57,473 nucleotides of DNA from Phenylobacterium deserti. Lineage in GTDB: Bacteria; Pseudomonadota; Alphaproteobacteria; Caulobacterales; Caulobacteraceae. The notes under the pieces are model-generated. The model did not search any database, was not told the DNA's origin, and saw only the letters and a program-made list of their open reading frames with translations. The position numbers and the translations under genes are program-made. Positions within the stretch are counted from its first letter, which is position 1. Each line of letters starts with the position of its first letter. The stretch lies in assembly GCA_945883235.1 (NCBI GenBank), contig CAMCXF010000017.1:1-57473 (forward strand), read 5' to 3'. Shown in pieces: positions 46,819 through 54,336 of this stretch.

Positions 46819-48315
46819 CGTCGACGCGACGCCACAGCCATAGACAAACGCCGCATCGTCCAGATCGATCTGCGGCAGCTCGTCCTTCTCGTGCCAGTAG
46901 TCCTGGCTATGACGCCACTCTGGCTTGTTTCCGGACTTGGGCAACAGGTGCATGCCGCGCATCAGATAGCCGGGATTGAAGTTGTCCGGGTCAATCCACG
47001 GCGAGAGGAACATGGCCATGTCCTCGGCTCGCAACGCCACTTCGACCTTGCGGACGTGTTTTTCGTCCATGTGGGTCAGCAGCCGGCAAACGAAGTCTGC
47101 GATCAGGTCAGAACGAAGCGTCCAGCTGGCCCGGAAGTAGCCGAATACCCAGGCCATGTTGGGAACGCCGGTGAACATCATTCCCCGATAGGTGACGGTC
47201 TCACCGAAGTTGAGGGGCTTGCCGTCGATCTCGAAGGCGATGTCACCCAGTACGTTCAACTTGAATCCCGTCGCGCTGACGATGATGTCGGCGTCCAGGC
47301 TCTGGCCCGACTTCAGAGTGACCCCCGTTTCGGTGAAGTGGTCGATCTCGTCGGTGACGACCGAGGCCTTGCCCGAGTTCACAGCCTGGAAGATGTCGCC
47401 GTCCGGCACAAAGGCGATCCTTTGCCGCCAGGGCCGATAGCTTGGTGTGAAGTGCGCCTTCACCACCTCGGGACCCACAAAGGCTGACACCCCGGCCAAC
47501 AGTTCCTGCTTCACGACCTCGGGCTCCCGGAACGCCCGCTGGGTGAACAGGTCCTGATCGTGCAGCAGCTTGCGGCGCACAATCTCGTGGATCCAGGTCT
47601 CGTCGATCTTCAGCTCACGAAGCGTATCGGCCAGTTCGTTCTGATTGCGCCCGGGAATGAAATAGGTGGGCGAGCGCTGCAGCAGCGTGACATGCTCGCA
47701 GTCGTCCGCAATCGCCGGAAGCACCGTCGCCGCCGTCGCGCCGGAGCCGATCATCACGACCTTTTTGCCCTTGAGGTCCAGGTCATCCGGCCAGCTCTGG
47801 GGGTGGATGATCTGGCCCTTGTAGCGCTCCATGCCCGGCCACTCCGGCGTATAGCCATCGCCCTGCCGGTAATAGCCCTGGCACATCCACAGGAAGTTGG
47901 CTGTGAACCGCAGGGACTCGCCAGTGTCCTTGCGGATGGCGTCGATCGTCCACAGCGCATCGGCGCTGGACCAGATGGCCCGGGTGATCTTGTGGCCATA
48001 GCGGATGTGCCGGCCCAGATCGTTCTCTTCGATCACCTCGCCCATGTAGCTCAGGATTTCCTGGGCGGTCGCAATGGGTGGCCCGACCCACGGCTTGAAG
48101 CGGTAGCCGAAGGTATAGAGGTCGCTGTCCGAACGGACGCCTGGATAGGTGTGCGCCAGCCAGGTGCCGCCGAAACCCTCCAGGGCTTCCAGCACCACAA
48201 AGCTTTTGCCCGGGCACTGCTGCTGCAGGTGGTAAGCCCCACCGACCCCGGAAATTCCGGCACCGACGATCAGAACGTCGAAGTGCTCCGTCGAATTGAC
48301 GACTTTTGCGGACAT
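46804..48315 (-). CDS. Baeyer-Villiger-type flavin monooxygenase
   Basis: 503 aa, starting at ATG 48315 with GGGGGATC before it. It has two Rossmann folds: FAD site LIVGAGISGVGGAYHL near the N-terminus and NADP site VVMIGSGATAATVLPAI (about 180-200). The BVMO fingerprint appears as YKGQIIHPQSWPDD, with Tyr for the first Phe. GFGGTWLAHTYPGVRSDSDLYTFGYRF is the usual flavin-contact region. It oxygenates ketones, aldehydes or heteroatoms. Its place between WbqC and pseI but on the opposite strand from WbqC suggests a cassette gene rather than a core step. Confidence 0.9.
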   Translation of the reverse strand: MSAKVVNSTEHFDVLIVGAGISGVGGAYHLQQQCPGKSFVVLEALEGFGGTWLAHTYPGVRSDSDLYTFGYRFKPWVGPPIATAQEILSYMGEVIEENDLGRHIRYGHKITRAIWSSADALWTIDAIRKDTGESLRFTANFLWMCQGYYRQGDGYTPEWPGMERYKGQIIHPQSWPDDLDLKGKKVVMIGSGATAATVLPAIADDCEHVTLLQRSPTYFIPGRNQNELADTLRELKIDETWIHEIVRRKLLHDQDLFTQRAFREPEVVKQELLAGVSAFVGPEVVKAHFTPSYRPWRQRIAFVPDGDIFQAVNSGKASVVTDEIDHFTETGVTLKSGQSLDADIIVSATGFKLNVLGDIAFEIDGKPLNFGETVTYRGMMFTGVPNMAWVFGYFRASWTLRSDLIADFVCRLLTHMDEKHVRKVEVALRAEDMAMFLSPWIDPDNFNPGYLMRGMHLLPKSGNKPEWRHSQDYWHEKDELPQIDLDDAAFVYGCGVASTSVAA

Positions 48316-48452
48316 GGCATGATCCCCCAGATGATCTTTCAGCAGCATCGCACTGATCCGGGCCTTCGCCCTTGATTACGATCAAGCTAACTGAACATTG
48401 ATCACAAACAAGAGCTGCTCGCGACAAGGTCTGCTCGGTCGGTTTGACGACC

Positions 48453-49508
48453 CTAGGCCAGCATGTCCCAGGCCAGCGGCTCGCCGCGGGCGAGGTCACG
48501 CCTGGCCGTACGGCCCAGCACGGCCTCAAAATGAGCGGGTGGCAAGCCGTTGCCGGGGCGGATCGAGCGGACGTTGGCGCGTGACAGAGGCTGGCCTGCC
48601 TTCACATCGGCCGTCACATACAACGACCGTCGGAACAGCAGCGACCCCCGCTCCGAACCCAGGACATCGTAGTGCGCCTGGCCCAGAGCGGACCAGGCGG
48701 CCTTGGTGTCGTCGACCAGAGCCTTGAACTCCGACGGTTCCAGACTGAAGGCGGCGTCCGGACCGCCATCAGCCCGGGCCAGGGTGAAATGTTTCTCGAT
48801 CACGGAGGCCCCCATGGCCACCGCGGCCACCGAAGCCGCCGTGCCCATGGTGTGATCCGACAACCCGATCGGGCAGTCGAACCGCGCCGCCATGTCGGCC
48901 ACCGTGCGCACATTGGCGTCCGCAAAGGTGGCCGGATAGCTGGACACGCAATGCAGCATCACCACGCCCGGCGCGCCCGCCGCCAGCGCCGTATCCCGCG
49001 CGGCTTCGATCTCGGCCAGGTTGGCCATGCCGGTGGAGATGATCAGCGGCTTGCCCCGGGCCGCCGCATAGCGGATCAGCGGCAGATCCACAGCCTCGAA
49101 GGAGGCAATCTTGTAGGCGGGCGCGGCCAGTCCGGCCAGCAGGTCCACCGCCGTCTCGTCAAACGGGCTGGAGAAGATGGTGACCCCGGCCTTCCTGGCC
49201 CGTTCGAAGATCGCCGCATGCCATTCGAACGGCGTGTGGGCCTCCTCGTAGAGCTCATAGAGGCTGCGCCCATCCCACAGACCACCGTGGATGCGGAACT
49301 CGGGCCGGTCCACGTCCATGGTGATGGTGTCAGCGGTATAGGTCTGGATCTTGATGGCGTCGCAACCGGTCGCGGCGGCGGCGTCGACCATCGTGAGACA
49401 GCGGTCGAGGCTACCGTTGTGATTGCCTGACAGCTCACAGATCACATAGGGCGGATGGTCCGCACCGATCCTGCGGCCGGCGATTTCGATCTCTGGGGAC
49501 TTGGCCAT
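48453..49508 (-). CDS. pseI: pseudaminic acid synthase PseI
   Basis: Condenses 6-deoxy-AltdiNAc with phosphoenolpyruvate to give pseudaminic acid. 351 aa. The NeuB-type barrel starts YVICELSGNHNGSLDRCLTMVDAAAATGCDAIKIQTYTADTITMD; LSGNHNGS and KIQTYTADT favour PseI over NeuB. IISTGMANLAEIEAA, LHCVSSYPA, IGLSDHTMG and VIEKHFTLARADGGPDAAFSLEP are the metal and substrate loops. The C-terminal SAF domain (about 285-350) is present: LYVTADVKAGQPLSRANVRSIRPGNGL. It runs opposite to pseF/pseG and begins 92 bp from the divergent trxB start. Confidence 0.93.
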   Translation of the reverse strand: MAKSPEIEIAGRRIGADHPPYVICELSGNHNGSLDRCLTMVDAAAATGCDAIKIQTYTADTITMDVDRPEFRIHGGLWDGRSLYELYEEAHTPFEWHAAIFERARKAGVTIFSSPFDETAVDLLAGLAAPAYKIASFEAVDLPLIRYAAARGKPLIISTGMANLAEIEAARDTALAAGAPGVVMLHCVSSYPATFADANVRTVADMAARFDCPIGLSDHTMGTAASVAAVAMGASVIEKHFTLARADGGPDAAFSLEPSEFKALVDDTKAAWSALGQAHYDVLGSERGSLLFRRSLYVTADVKAGQPLSRANVRSIRPGNGLPPAHFEAVLGRTARRDLARGEPLAWDMLA

Positions 49509-49600
49509 GGCGGAATCCTAACGCCGCTTGCCTGAAAGCGATGTTAACCAAACCGTCTTCTGCCGTCGCGCCCGATGGGAATCGACACTACATTGCTCCC

Positions 49601-50596
49601 ATGTCTGATCCTCGTTCCGTCCGCTGCCTGATCGTGGGCTCCGGCCCCGCCGGCTACACCGCCGCCGTCTATGCGGCCCGCGCCTTGCTCAACCCTGTGC
49701 TGATCCAGGGAATCCAGCCCGGCGGCCAGCTGACCATCACCACTGATGTGGAAAACTATCCGGGCTTCGCTGACGTCATCCAGGGCCCCTGGTTGATGGA
49801 TCAGATGCAGGCCCAGGCCGCCCACGTCGGCACAGAGATCATCAGCGATATCGTGCTGAAGGCCGACCTGTCGCAGCGCCCGTTCCGGCTCGAGACGGAC
49901 TCAGGCCAGGTCTGGCTGGCCGAAACCCTGATCATCGCTACCGGAGCACAGGCCAAGTGGTTGGGCCTGCCCACCGAGCAGAAATTCCAGGGCTTCGGTG
50001 TCTCGGCCTGCGCTACCTGCGACGGGTTCTTCTATCGCGGCAAGCAGGTGGTGGTGGTCGGCGGCGGCAACACTGCGGTCGAGGAGGCCCTGTTCCTCAC
50101 CAACTTCGCCACCAAGGTCACGGTCGTGCATCGCAAGGCCGAGTTCCGGGCGGAGAAAATCCTGCAGCAACGCCTGTTGAACCACCCGAAGATCGAAGTG
50201 ATCTGGGATCACGCGGTCGATGAAGTGGTGGGGGATTCCAATCCCCTGAGCGTCACGGGCGTGCGCCTGAAGAACGTCAAGACCGGCGCGATCCAGACCC
50301 TCGCGACGGATGGCGTGTTCATCGCCATCGGCCACGCGCCGTCGTCGGAATTGTTCAAGGGACAGTTGGACATGGACGCCAGCGGCTATCTGAAGGTCAA
50401 GGCGGGAACGGCCGCCACCGCGATCCCCGGCGTCTTTGCCGCGGGCGATGTCACCGACGACGTCTATCGGCAGGCCGTCACCGCAGCGGGCATGGGCTGC
50501 ATGGCGGCCCTGGAGTCAGTGAAGTTCCTCGCCGAGCGGGACCACGAAGCGGCTCAGCATTCGATAGGTGAGAAGGCCGGGATGGTTGAAGCCTGA
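49601..50596 (+). CDS. trxB: thioredoxin reductase
   Basis: 331-aa NADPH-thioredoxin reductase. ATG 49601 starts a normal-length enzyme; the track of 20 residues before it is leader DNA. FAD site CLIVGSGPAGYTAAVYAARA, redox pair in VSACATCDGFFY (Cys-Ala-Thr-Cys, about 145-148), NADPH site VVVGGGNTAVEEALFL, and IPGVFAAGDVTDD are all in place. A GNAT gene follows 7 bp downstream. Confidence 0.96.
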   Translation: MSDPRSVRCLIVGSGPAGYTAAVYAARALLNPVLIQGIQPGGQLTITTDVENYPGFADVIQGPWLMDQMQAQAAHVGTEIISDIVLKADLSQRPFRLETDSGQVWLAETLIIATGAQAKWLGLPTEQKFQGFGVSACATCDGFFYRGKQVVVVGGGNTAVEEALFLTNFATKVTVVHRKAEFRAEKILQQRLLNHPKIEVIWDHAVDEVVGDSNPLSVTGVRLKNVKTGAIQTLATDGVFIAIGHAPSSELFKGQLDMDASGYLKVKAGTAATAIPGVFAAGDVTDDVYRQAVTAAGMGCMAALESVKFLAERDHEAAQHSIGEKAGMVEA

Positions 50597-50603
50597 TCGC
50601 CCC

Positions 50604-51089
50604 ATGATCCGTCACGCGCGCCCCGCCGACCACACAGCGATCACCGAGATCAACACCCTGGCGTTTGGCAAGCCGGACGAGGCGCACCTCATTGACCGTC
50701 TTCGCGAGGCGGGCGACGAGATGTTCGAGCTGGTGGTCGACGAGGGCGGCGTGCTCGAAGGCCACATCCTTTACAGTCGGCTGTGGGCGGACAACGGCCA
50801 GCTCTATGCCGCTCTGGCACCTATGGCGGTCCGGCCGGGACAGCAGATCAAGGGCCTGGGATCTGCCCTCGTCCACGCCAGCCTGGACACCGCCCGCGAG
50901 TTCGGGGTGCACGGTGTACTGGTACTGGGCCATCCGCGCTACTATCCGAAGTTCGGCTTTCTCGCGGAAACGGCGGCCAGGGTTCGTTCGCCCTACGCGG
51001 GATCGCCCGCGTTCATGGCGCTGGAAATCGAACGCGGCGCCTTCGCCGAGCCCATCATGGTCGCCTACTCCAACGCGTTCTCAGGCTGA
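50604..51089 (+). CDS. GNAT-family N-acetyltransferase
   Basis: 161 aa, starting at ATG 50604, 7 bp after trxB. IRHARPADHTAITEINTLAFGKPDEAHLIDRLREAG begins the GNAT fold. The acetyl-CoA pyrophosphate loop is VRPGQQIKGLGSALVHASLD (Q/RxxGxG/A type), and GVHGVLVLGHPRYYPKFGF is motif B, common to the YhbS-like N-acetyltransferase group. The acceptor is unknown. Probably translated in one message with trxB. Confidence 0.93.
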   Translation: MIRHARPADHTAITEINTLAFGKPDEAHLIDRLREAGDEMFELVVDEGGVLEGHILYSRLWADNGQLYAALAPMAVRPGQQIKGLGSALVHASLDTAREFGVHGVLVLGHPRYYPKFGFLAETAARVRSPYAGSPAFMALEIERGAFAEPIMVAYSNAFSG

Positions 51090-51091
51090 CG

Positions 51092-52270
51092 TCACGCCGC
51101 CGGCGCCGGTGCGGCTGTTGACGGCATGACCGCCGCGGGCTTCTGGCCCAAGTCGCGCTCCATCGCCTCGAGGCTCTGGTTGATGCGTTTGATCTCTTCC
51201 GGCGTCGGCTGGCGTCGCGTGGACATCAGGACGCCCATGACGCGGGTGCGCTCACCCCGGGGCTGGGTGGGGTCCACCACACTGTAGGTGCGCACCTCGC
51301 CTGCGACGGCCAGGGTGACCGTGCGCTCGGTCGGTATCCCCTGAAGTTCGGGCGAGAAAAGCCCGCCCTGGGTTCGCTGATCCACGCCCCCGAGCACGGC
51401 CGCCGTCAGATAGGCTTCGCCCCCGGCATAGCGACCTGTGAAAGCTGGCGGTTCCCCCCAGGGCCCGGTCCAGCGGTAGAAAATGTGCTGGCCGACCTGG
51501 GTCATCTTCACCAGGGTCGGGGCCCAGTACGGTGCGACATACCGGGCATGATAGTGCGTGGCCGAACCCACCTGTTTGTTCACGTACCCGGCCAGAGCCC
51601 GATCCGCCACCGTCCTGGCCTGACGCCAGAGGTCCGGTTCAGGTGCCCAGCGCAGGGCTCCGTCGCAGGTGAAGGTGAACTGGCAACCCGTCGTCCGCGC
51701 CGAGCCCTGATAGACCACGCCGCAGACAGTCTTTGGATAGGCCGGATGGCGCATGCGGTTCAGTACCACCTGGGCCACCGCCTCCTGGCCCAGCTGCGGC
51801 TCGCGCGCGGCCTCGTAGTAGACGGCCTGGCTCAGGCACTGCATTGCGCGCGCGCGATCCTCGGTACCGGCCTGCAGCACGAATGGCTTCATCGGCCGGA
51901 TCGGCAAATTCGTGAACGGCCGCAGGTTGTTCAGCTCGGCGGCGGCCACCGCATCGGCCTGCTCGTCGAACCCCAACGTGGGCACATCATCCAGATCCAG
52001 GTTGCTCCAGCCCATCGGTCGCGCCCAGAGATCGGCACGGCGCTGGCCTGGATCGTGACGCAGCGCCAGCGCGCGCATCGCCGGGTCCATGCCGGACGTC
52101 AGCTTCAGCAGGCCCCGATCCGTCAACTCATGCGAGGCGAACCGCGCCTTCGGGACTTGATCCCCAGGCGCACAGGCGGGACCGGCCAGCACAGCCGTCA
52201 GAACCAGAACGGCCCCCGCCTTCACTCCAGGAGAGCGAGGCCATCGCATGCGCAGCGGTCTCAGTTTCAT
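51092..52270 (-). CDS. SleB-type cell-wall hydrolase
   Basis: Hydrolase_2/SleB-domain protein (392 aa from ATG 52270). The N-terminus is basic (MKLRPLRMRWPRS) with one hydrophobic segment (about 17-35) that acts as signal or anchor. The catalytic domain has ARAMQCLSQAVYYEAAREPQLGQEAVAQVVLNRMRHPAYPKTVCGVVYQGS, with the catalytic Glu in YYEAAREP, and CQFTFTCDGA, then SATHYHARYVAPYW. SleB enzymes cleave peptidoglycan glycan strands; in Alphaproteobacteria a growth or division role is inferred. The tail is Ala/Pro-rich. It is convergent with the GNAT gene. Confidence 0.92.
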   Translation of the reverse strand: MKLRPLRMRWPRSPGVKAGAVLVLTAVLAGPACAPGDQVPKARFASHELTDRGLLKLTSGMDPAMRALALRHDPGQRRADLWARPMGWSNLDLDDVPTLGFDEQADAVAAAELNNLRPFTNLPIRPMKPFVLQAGTEDRARAMQCLSQAVYYEAAREPQLGQEAVAQVVLNRMRHPAYPKTVCGVVYQGSARTTGCQFTFTCDGALRWAPEPDLWRQARTVADRALAGYVNKQVGSATHYHARYVAPYWAPTLVKMTQVGQHIFYRWTGPWGEPPAFTGRYAGGEAYLTAAVLGGVDQRTQGGLFSPELQGIPTERTVTLAVAGEVRTYSVVDPTQPRGERTRVMGVLMSTRRQPTPEEIKRINQSLEAMERDLGQKPAAVMPSTAAPAPAA

Positions 52271-52373
52271 ACACCTCATACGGGTCGGGCCGTCGCATAT
52301 AGGCGCAAACGGACAATATTGGGACCCATGGGGCAATTTTCATGCAACGCGGGCGGTGGGCCGATGAGGCGAT

Positions 52374-52763
52374 CTACCAGGCCAGCAGGTTGAGCGCGGG
52401 GATATCGGCGAAGTCGTCTGCATTCTGGGTGACCACGCTGGCGTTGTGAACAATCGCCTGGGCGGCGATCATGCGATCCAGCAGTTTGCGGCGGGAATAG
52501 CCCGCCGACTCAACAATCCGCCCATAGGCGTCGGCGCAGGCCGCATCGAAAGCCAGCACCGGCAACGCCTCAAGGATGGCGTCCAGGCGCGCCCGGCGCG
52601 TCGGGGTCTGACTTGGGTCGCGATAGACGCCGCCCTCCAGTTCCACACGGCTCACCACCGACATCAGGATCGCGCCCTCAAGACCGCCAACGCGCGCGCT
52701 CACCGCCGGATCGCCATCCCGCAGGCGGATTAAGACGTTGGTGTCGAGAAGGTAGGCCGACAA
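52374..52763 (-). CDS. vapC: VapC-type PIN-domain ribonuclease toxin
   Basis: 129-aa PIN domain with the acidic active-site residues in YLLDTNVLIRLRDGD (Asp of LDTNV), RVELEGGVY (Glu), AFDAACADAYGRI (Asp), and the late VVTQNADDFADI (Asp). It starts at TTG 52763, directly after the VapB stop with no spacer, so it depends on translation of the antitoxin. VapC proteins are mostly tRNA- or rRNA-cleaving RNases. The motif set is complete, so the toxin is likely active. Confidence 0.93.
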   Translation of the reverse strand: MSAYLLDTNVLIRLRDGDPAVSARVGGLEGAILMSVVSRVELEGGVYRDPSQTPTRRARLDAILEALPVLAFDAACADAYGRIVESAGYSRRKLLDRMIAAQAIVHNASVVTQNADDFADIPALNLLAW

Positions 52764-53006
52764 TCAGAGACCCGACCGCTCGGGCAGGTCGTCGTCGCGC
52801 CTCTCAATGTCTGCGGGCTGCGTAAGGTTGGCCAGCCGAGCGATCAGGTCGCCGATCGGTCGCCGACGCGGGAAGATGGTCAGGACATCGCCGGAGCGCA
52901 CGATCGTGACCTCGACATCGCGACCAAAGGCGACGTCCTTGGGCAGCCGCACGGCCTCGCTGTTGCCACTCCTGAACGTTCGACTGTCGGCGATCGTCAC
53001 TCGCAT
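52764..53006 (-). CDS. vapB: VapB-type (AbrB/SpoVT) antitoxin
   Basis: 80 aa. TFRSGNSEAVRLPKDVAFGRDVEVTIVRSGDVLTIFPR is the swapped-hairpin AbrB DNA-binding domain of VapB/MazE-type antitoxins. The C-terminal ~35 residues (PIGDLIARLANLTQPADIERRDDDLPERSGL) should wrap the toxin. ATG 53006 is used here; GTG 53000 has a better-spaced GGGAGA and may be the true start. It is the promoter-proximal gene of the operon. Confidence 0.93.
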   Translation of the reverse strand: MRVTIADSRTFRSGNSEAVRLPKDVAFGRDVEVTIVRSGDVLTIFPRRRPIGDLIARLANLTQPADIERRDDDLPERSGL

Positions 53007-53021
53007 CTCCCGTGATGACGC

Positions 53022-53051
53022 GTATATACAGGACGATCATTGCCATTTCAA
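53022..53051 (-). promoter_or_regulatory. vapBC promoter with overlapping palindromic operator
   Basis: On the minus strand TTGAAA (53046-53051), a 17-bp spacer and TATATA (53023-53028) give a near-consensus sigma-70 promoter 17 bp from the vapB start. GTATATAC (53022-53029) is a perfect 8-bp palindrome covering the -10 box, as expected for AbrB-type antitoxin auto-repression. Confidence 0.72.
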
Positions 53052-53119
53052 GCCGGGCGATATCGCGAGTACCTGTGGACATCGGAAGGCGGGACAGCGG
53101 GCAATTTGGGTACGCCGGT

Positions 53120-53213
53120 AAGTGGGACATAAGCGGGGTCATCGTACGACTTATGGATAGTCGATTCATCTGGGACGCGCGAGGCCGTCCTGAAGTCGTA
53201 CGTGTCCCCACTT
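53120..53213. repeat. nested inverted repeat in the 53.0-53.4 kb gap
   Basis: The 376-bp stretch 53051-53426 has no convincing gene. It holds an inner perfect inverted repeat, CGTACGACTT (53143-53152) and AAGTCGTACG (53193-53202). It is flanked by an outer, one-base-off pair, AAGTGGGACA (53120-53129) and TGTCCCCACTT (53203-53213). It could be the folded remnant of a mobile-element end or a large structured RNA; neither is proven. Confidence 0.55.
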
Positions 53214-53426
53214 TCTCCTGAGCGCTTCGCCTGTAGCCAGCTAGACACAGGGGTTCGGGGCGTCCAAAGCGTGGTGACATGGACCTACCCCCCCCGCTCC
53301 CCTCGGGCTGTTCGCAAAGCTCCCCTGCGCCGCACAGATCATCATTCAGGTGGGGCGGGCAATAGGGTCATCTACGACGTGATATCCAAGCCGCTGGGAA
53401 CCACGACGAACTGTAAAGGAACAGCT

Positions 53427-53648
53427 ATGGACCTCGTTGACGAGCATCCTACCGTGACGGCCTACTTGGAAGGCGTTGCAGCCGAGTCCAGCCCCCACAG
53501 CATCGACCGCTTCTGCTATGGCAGGTGTGGCCGTGAGGCTTATCAACTGGGTGCCCTTAAGGCTCAGCTCCATATGCTGGCTCAGAAGTACCCTGTAGTG
53601 GCTGAAGATCTGGCCAGATGCGCAGCCTACCGGCAGGAAACTGCCTAA
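53427..53648 (+). CDS. small orphan protein
   Basis: 73 aa starting at ATG 53427, with AAAGGA six bases upstream. The sequence (MDLVDEHPTVTAYLEGVAAESS...FCYGRCGREAYQLGALKAQLHMLAQKYPVVAEDLARCAAYRQETA) is soluble, helical, with three Cys (FCYGRCG, ARCAAY). No family recognised. The frame is longer upstream, but that part reads like non-coding DNA. It lies in the accessory stretch behind vapBC; phage or plasmid origin is possible. Confidence 0.58.
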   Translation: MDLVDEHPTVTAYLEGVAAESSPHSIDRFCYGRCGREAYQLGALKAQLHMLAQKYPVVAEDLARCAAYRQETA

Positions 53649-53691
53649 TAAGCCGAGACTGGGCGCGAGGGAATGTCCCGCACCGTGCTGT

Positions 53692-53907
53692 CTATCGATC
53701 TGCACACGCCAGCACGACCTGTGGGCTGCAACTACCTACCAAGCAGGCAGCTAACACTCCCATCGCATAGCCTGCTTTCTGAGAGTCATTCAGCTCAATC
53801 CGATAGCGCTTCCAAGCCCATTCCTTAGGGTCAAAATACTCCTGGGTGGAGCCTGCCGCATCATATGTCTCGTAGAAAGGTTCGGACGCTCCTGAACTGC
53901 AAGGCAG
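53692..53907 (-). other. open frame without start codon, possible gene remnant
   Basis: In the 283-bp gap 53649-53931 the minus strand keeps one frame open for 71 codons to TAG (53692-53694). The product would read SSGASEPFYETYDAAG ... FDPKEWAWKRYRIELNDSQKAGYAMGV and end PQVVLACADR. The composition looks protein-like (many aromatic and charged residues, then a hydrophobic patch), but no ATG, GTG or TTG lies near the 5' end. It could be a gene fragment or start out of frame. Low confidence. Confidence 0.28.
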
Positions 53908-53931
53908 TTACCACCTCTGCACATCCGGAGG

Positions 53932-54324
53932 CTACGCAAAACGCGCCAATACGAAACCTGCCATCCCAATATGCGCCAATGTGATCAATACTGAGGCCAC
54001 GTGGAGCCATTTAAAACGTGATGCTGCACCGCTGTCCGTTGCGCGATTAATTGCTGGCATAAGCAATTGCCGTGTAGGAACAGTTGTAATCGCAATTATT
54101 GCCAAAAGTCCCGCCGATATACTGTCATGTACCGCTGAAAGTGCGGCTCCAATCAAAGCTGTTAAAATAACGAATACGTAAAAATGCGGAAATGCTTTTC
54201 TGATAGCTGAGCGGGCCATATCCAACGGCAAGGCAGAAAACAAAAATGCAGCGAATCCAAATGAATACAGTATCATACCGCCAAAAAGAATTGCCGTGGC
54301 AAATAGACTCAGAGTTATGGTCAT
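53932..54324 (-). CDS. DUF4149-like integral membrane protein
   Basis: 130 aa, four hydrophobic helices (about 5-30, 47-65, 70-88, 107-128). The phrase FLFSALPLDMARSAIRKAFPHFYVFVILTALIGA and the RATDSGAASRFKWLHVASVLITLAHIG end resemble DUF4149-domain proteins. ATG 54324 is 12 bp after the upstream methyltransferase-like gene's stop, so they form one unit. GC content is clearly lower than in the rest of the window, consistent with transfer. Confidence 0.82.
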   Translation of the reverse strand: MTITLSLFATAILFGGMILYSFGFAAFLFSALPLDMARSAIRKAFPHFYVFVILTALIGAALSAVHDSISAGLLAIIAITTVPTRQLLMPAINRATDSGAASRFKWLHVASVLITLAHIGMAGFVLARFA

Positions 54325-54336
54325 ATCATTTTTTCA

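Noticed and set aside
44175..49560. TTAACC motifs at about 44178 and 49544 as possible CtrA half-sites
   Set aside because: Only half of the TTAA-N7-TTAA site in each case; by chance frequent enough that no claim is made.
52804..53280. 158-aa minus-strand frame overlapping vapB
   Set aside because: Runs across the vapB gene in another frame and through its promoter.
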